Shown in pieces: positions 7,255-8,928 of a stretch of DNA of 8,928 nt (within the stretch, counting starts at the first letter, position 1; each line of letters starts with the position of its first letter). The notes under the pieces were generated by a model. That model did no database searches. It had not been told where the DNA came from and was given only the letters and a program-made list of their open reading frames with translations. The stretch comes from Gemmatimonadota bacterium. GTDB taxonomy: Bacteria > Gemmatimonadota > Gemmatimonadetes > Palauibacterales > Palauibacteraceae. The DNA lies in NCBI GenBank assembly GCA_013042495.1, contig JABDQB010000126.1:1-8928 (forward strand). The letters are read 5' to 3'. Made by a program: the position numbers and the translations under genes.

Positions 7255-8226
7255 ATGTCACACGGATCCACCGGCACTGGGCACGACTCACCCGCCCACT
7301 GGACGGTTCAGATCATGCCTGACGGCGGCGGGCGCATTCGCACCATGCGCGTGTCGCGCCGCGTGGTGCGGCTGGCGGCACTGGCAGCCGTGGCCGCCGG
7401 GCTGGTCACGATCGCCTTCGTCGTCAGCCTCGGATTTGACGGCGCGCGCGAGGCGGAGCTGGTTCGTCTCCGGCTCGAGAATCGTCATCTGACGGACAAC
7501 CTCGGCAGGGTCGAGACCCAGGTCGGTACGCTCGCCAGCACAGTCGACGAGCTTTCCGAGCAGGAGCAGAAGTTCAGGCTCCTGGCCGGGCTTCCAGACC
7601 TCGATGACGACATCCGGGCCGTGGGAGTCGGTGGCCCGCTTCCCGAGGCCGCCGAGCGAGAGGAGTTCCTCGCCGTATCACCTCAGGTGGCCGAGCGTGC
7701 CTATGCCACGGCATACGACGCCGAACTGTTGATGCGCAGGCTGGATCTTCTGGGAAGCTCGATCGAAGAAGCCGCGGACTCGGTCGAGATGCATCGCCAG
7801 GTCTTCCTGTCCCGTCCCTCGATCAAGCCCGTGCAGGCCGAAGAATCGTGGATCAGCTCCAGCTTCAGCCAGAGCCGCATGCACCCGGTCCTTCAGGTCA
7901 ACCGCCCGCACCCCGGGCTCGATATCTCGGCGCTCGCCGGGACGCCGATCCTGGCTTCGGCAAGCGGTACGGTCACGTACGCCGGCACGAAGGTGGGCTA
8001 CGGCAAGACGGTCGAAATCGACCACGGGTTCGGATACAAGACGCGTTACGCGCACGCCGGGAGCATCCAGGTGGCGCGCGGTGAGCGGGTCGACCGCGGC
8101 GATCTTTTGGGTGAGGTAGGAAAGACCGGACTGGCTACGGCGCCGCACCTCCACTACGAGGTGCTGGTCGAAGGGCGGCAGGTGGACCCCAGGCAATACC
8201 TTCTGGACGACATCGTTTACGAGTAA
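7255..8226 (+). CDS. Membrane-anchored M23 (LytM-type) peptidoglycan endopeptidase
   Basis: Predicted zinc endopeptidase that cuts peptide cross-links of peptidoglycan in the periplasm. The 323 residues begin with a short cytoplasmic part (WTVQIMPDGGGRIRTMRVSRR, 16-36) of the kind seen in front of the anchor in many membrane-bound M23 proteins. One transmembrane helix (about 38-60) follows, then a coiled coil (about 64-110), a helical linker and the M23 domain (about 198-315). Zinc ligands and catalytic residues are all present: HPGLD (H219, D223), YAH (H267) and HLH (H298, H300), so the enzyme should be active and not a LytM regulator of the EnvC kind. Start is ATG 7255, with weak CGGAA 4 nt upstream; the frame is open further back to 7045 but without family support, and ATG 7315 would cut the conserved cytoplasmic strand. 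It has its own promoter and terminator candidates. Its exact role (division, elongation or cell shape) cannot be told here. Confidence 0.93.
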   Translation: MSHGSTGTGHDSPAHWTVQIMPDGGGRIRTMRVSRRVVRLAALAAVAAGLVTIAFVVSLGFDGAREAELVRLRLENRHLTDNLGRVETQVGTLASTVDELSEQEQKFRLLAGLPDLDDDIRAVGVGGPLPEAAEREEFLAVSPQVAERAYATAYDAELLMRRLDLLGSSIEEAADSVEMHRQVFLSRPSIKPVQAEESWISSSFSQSRMHPVLQVNRPHPGLDISALAGTPILASASGTVTYAGTKVGYGKTVEIDHGFGYKTRYAHAGSIQVARGERVDRGDLLGEVGKTGLATAPHLHYEVLVEGRQVDPRQYLLDDIVYE

Positions 8227-8272
8227 CCCGCCGGAGCCGTTCGGCGACTGAACAGGCGAAGTGACGCCACCG

Positions 8273-8297
8273 GGGGCTTCCAGTTGGAGGCCCCTTT
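8273..8297 (+). terminator. Probable intrinsic terminator after the M23 gene
   Basis: GGGGCTTCC (8273-8281) pairs with GGAGGCCCC (8286-8294), giving a 9-bp G+C-rich stem with one T-G wobble and a 4-nt loop AGTT, followed by TTT. It lies 46 nt after the stop codon and before the next promoter. The T tract is short, so termination may be partial. Confidence 0.65.
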
Positions 8298-8331
8298 CGT
8301 CGTGTGGGAATCCAACACGGGGAGAATGTGT

Positions 8332-8360
8332 TTGAAAATCAGGGTGACGGCCGGTAGATT
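8332..8360 (+). promoter_or_regulatory. Candidate sigma-70-type promoter for the lipoprotein gene
   Basis: TTGAAA (8332-8337) and TAGATT (8355-8360) are separated by 17 nt. The -35 matches the consensus in five of six bases, the -10 in four of six, including the key TA...T. The likely start of transcription is near 8367, about 40 nt before the ATG at 8409. It lies directly downstream of the terminator, in an A/T-rich patch unusual for this window. Confidence 0.6.
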
Positions 8361-8408
8361 TGCCCGTCGCGAGGCGAGAATCACCGCTCAACCAACGTGG
8401 AGACCCGG

Positions 8409-8928
8409 ATGCGAGGCAAGCGTAGTTCATTCCTGATCATTGGCGCCGCGATCACACTCGGTGCGTGCGGAGGCTCCGAGGTGACCGTGCAGGTCCTCGC
8501 AGAGGGCGCGGACGGCCCGATGCCGCAGTCTAATCTCGAGGTCTTCTTCTACCCCTTCGACCGCGACTCGGTCTTCGACGCTCTTGACCGGGAAGCGGCG
8601 ACGCCGAAGCCGGAGATCCCGGAAGCAATGCTGGCCACGTTCGCCGAGATTCGCGCGCTGCAGGAAGAGTGGCGCGAGAAGGAGGCCGAGTGGTCCGAGG
8701 CCCGCGACCGGATGCAGATCCTCTCCGAGGAAATGCAGGGCATGGATCCGCGGTCCCGTGGCACGCGCGAGTACATGTCGAAGTACGAGGAGTTCGAGCA
8801 ACTCGAGGGCGTGGAAGGCCGCCTCGATCGCGAGAAACAGGCTCTCTTCGACCAGTTTACCGCGATGCAGGATTCGGTCACCACCCAGGTGGACGAGTTC
8901 AAGGCGGTGCGGGACACGTGGGAAGACG
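8409..8928 (+). CDS. Uncharacterised lipoprotein with coiled-coil helices, 3' end cut by the window
   Basis: I do not recognise this gene. It has 173 complete codons with no stop before the window ends. The N-terminus is a lipoprotein signal: basic MRGKR, hydrophobic FLIIGAAI, and lipobox L17-G18-A19-C20 with glycine at +2, which points to the outer membrane if the cell is diderm. Residues 24-50 look beta-rich (EVTVQVLAEG, then LEVFFYPFDRDS), perhaps a small Ig- or carboxypeptidase-regulatory-like fold. From about 72 it becomes strongly charged helix rich in Glu, Arg, Trp and Gln (72-110 and 120-173, broken near MDPRSRG), probably coiled coil. The start is well supported: GGAG at 8399-8402 is 6 nt before the ATG, and a promoter lies at 8332-8360. 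Codon use matches the neighbours. A structural or envelope-spanning role is possible; no enzyme motif is visible. Confidence 0.85.
   Translation, partial: MRGKRSSFLIIGAAITLGACGGSEVTVQVLAEGADGPMPQSNLEVFFYPFDRDSVFDALDREAATPKPEIPEAMLATFAEIRALQEEWREKEAEWSEARDRMQILSEEMQGMDPRSRGTREYMSKYEEFEQLEGVEGRLDREKQALFDQFTAMQDSVTTQVDEFKAVRDTWED

Noticed and set aside
7678..8430. Open frame of 250 codons on the minus strand over the M23 gene and the gap after it
   Set aside because: It lies opposite the conserved M23 domain and crosses the terminator and promoter region; the product has no recognisable features.
1..8928. CRISPR array, tRNA or rRNA gene, insertion sequence or phage genes
   Set aside because: No regularly spaced repeats, no cloverleaf or rRNA-like stretch, no transposase or integrase motifs, and no terminal inverted repeats were seen.

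Overview
The window holds the compact, strongly G+C-rich DNA of a bacterial chromosome. All genes read left to right and none is mobile, phage-like or defence-related. It has four tightly packed housekeeping genes, then two envelope genes that appear to be transcribed separately. I infer a Gemmatimonadota-like or related deep-branching bacterium. The reasons are the combination of a Thermus-type one-knuckle MetRS, a RicT/PSP1 protein outside Firmicutes, and a membrane-anchored M23 peptidase with a basic cytoplasmic tail. This taxonomic guess rests on pattern recognition only and needs a database search.

Region 1 (7-7008) looks like one operon: dnaE (replicative DNA polymerase III alpha), accA (acetyl-CoA carboxylase carboxyltransferase alpha), ricT (PSP1-domain protein) and metG (methionyl-tRNA synthetase). 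dnaE and accA are 4 nt apart, accA and ricT overlap by 8 nt, and ricT and metG are 37 nt apart. dnaE-accA is a widely conserved pair (also adjacent in E. coli), and ricT lies near metG in Firmicutes too, so this operon joins two old neighbourhoods linking replication, fatty-acid synthesis and translation. The promoter for the block lies left of the window.

Region 2 (7009-8226) starts with a 246-nt gap. It holds a candidate promoter directly after metG (7019-7048) and a roughly 200-nt leader with a strong hairpin (7202-7226), followed by a membrane-anchored, coiled-coil M23 (LytM-type) peptidoglycan endopeptidase with an intact active site. The gene ends in a probable intrinsic terminator (8273-8297).

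Region 3 (8227-8928) has a second, well-formed promoter (8332-8360) and a good Shine-Dalgarno. These precede an uncharacterised lipoprotein gene that runs off the right edge: a lipobox ending in Cys20, a short beta-rich segment, then long charged helices.

I see no obviously novel multi-gene system. The points most worth a second look are the unrecognised lipoprotein, the structured leader of the M23 gene, the altered cysteine set and added disordered tail of RicT, and the complete PHP metal site of DnaE.
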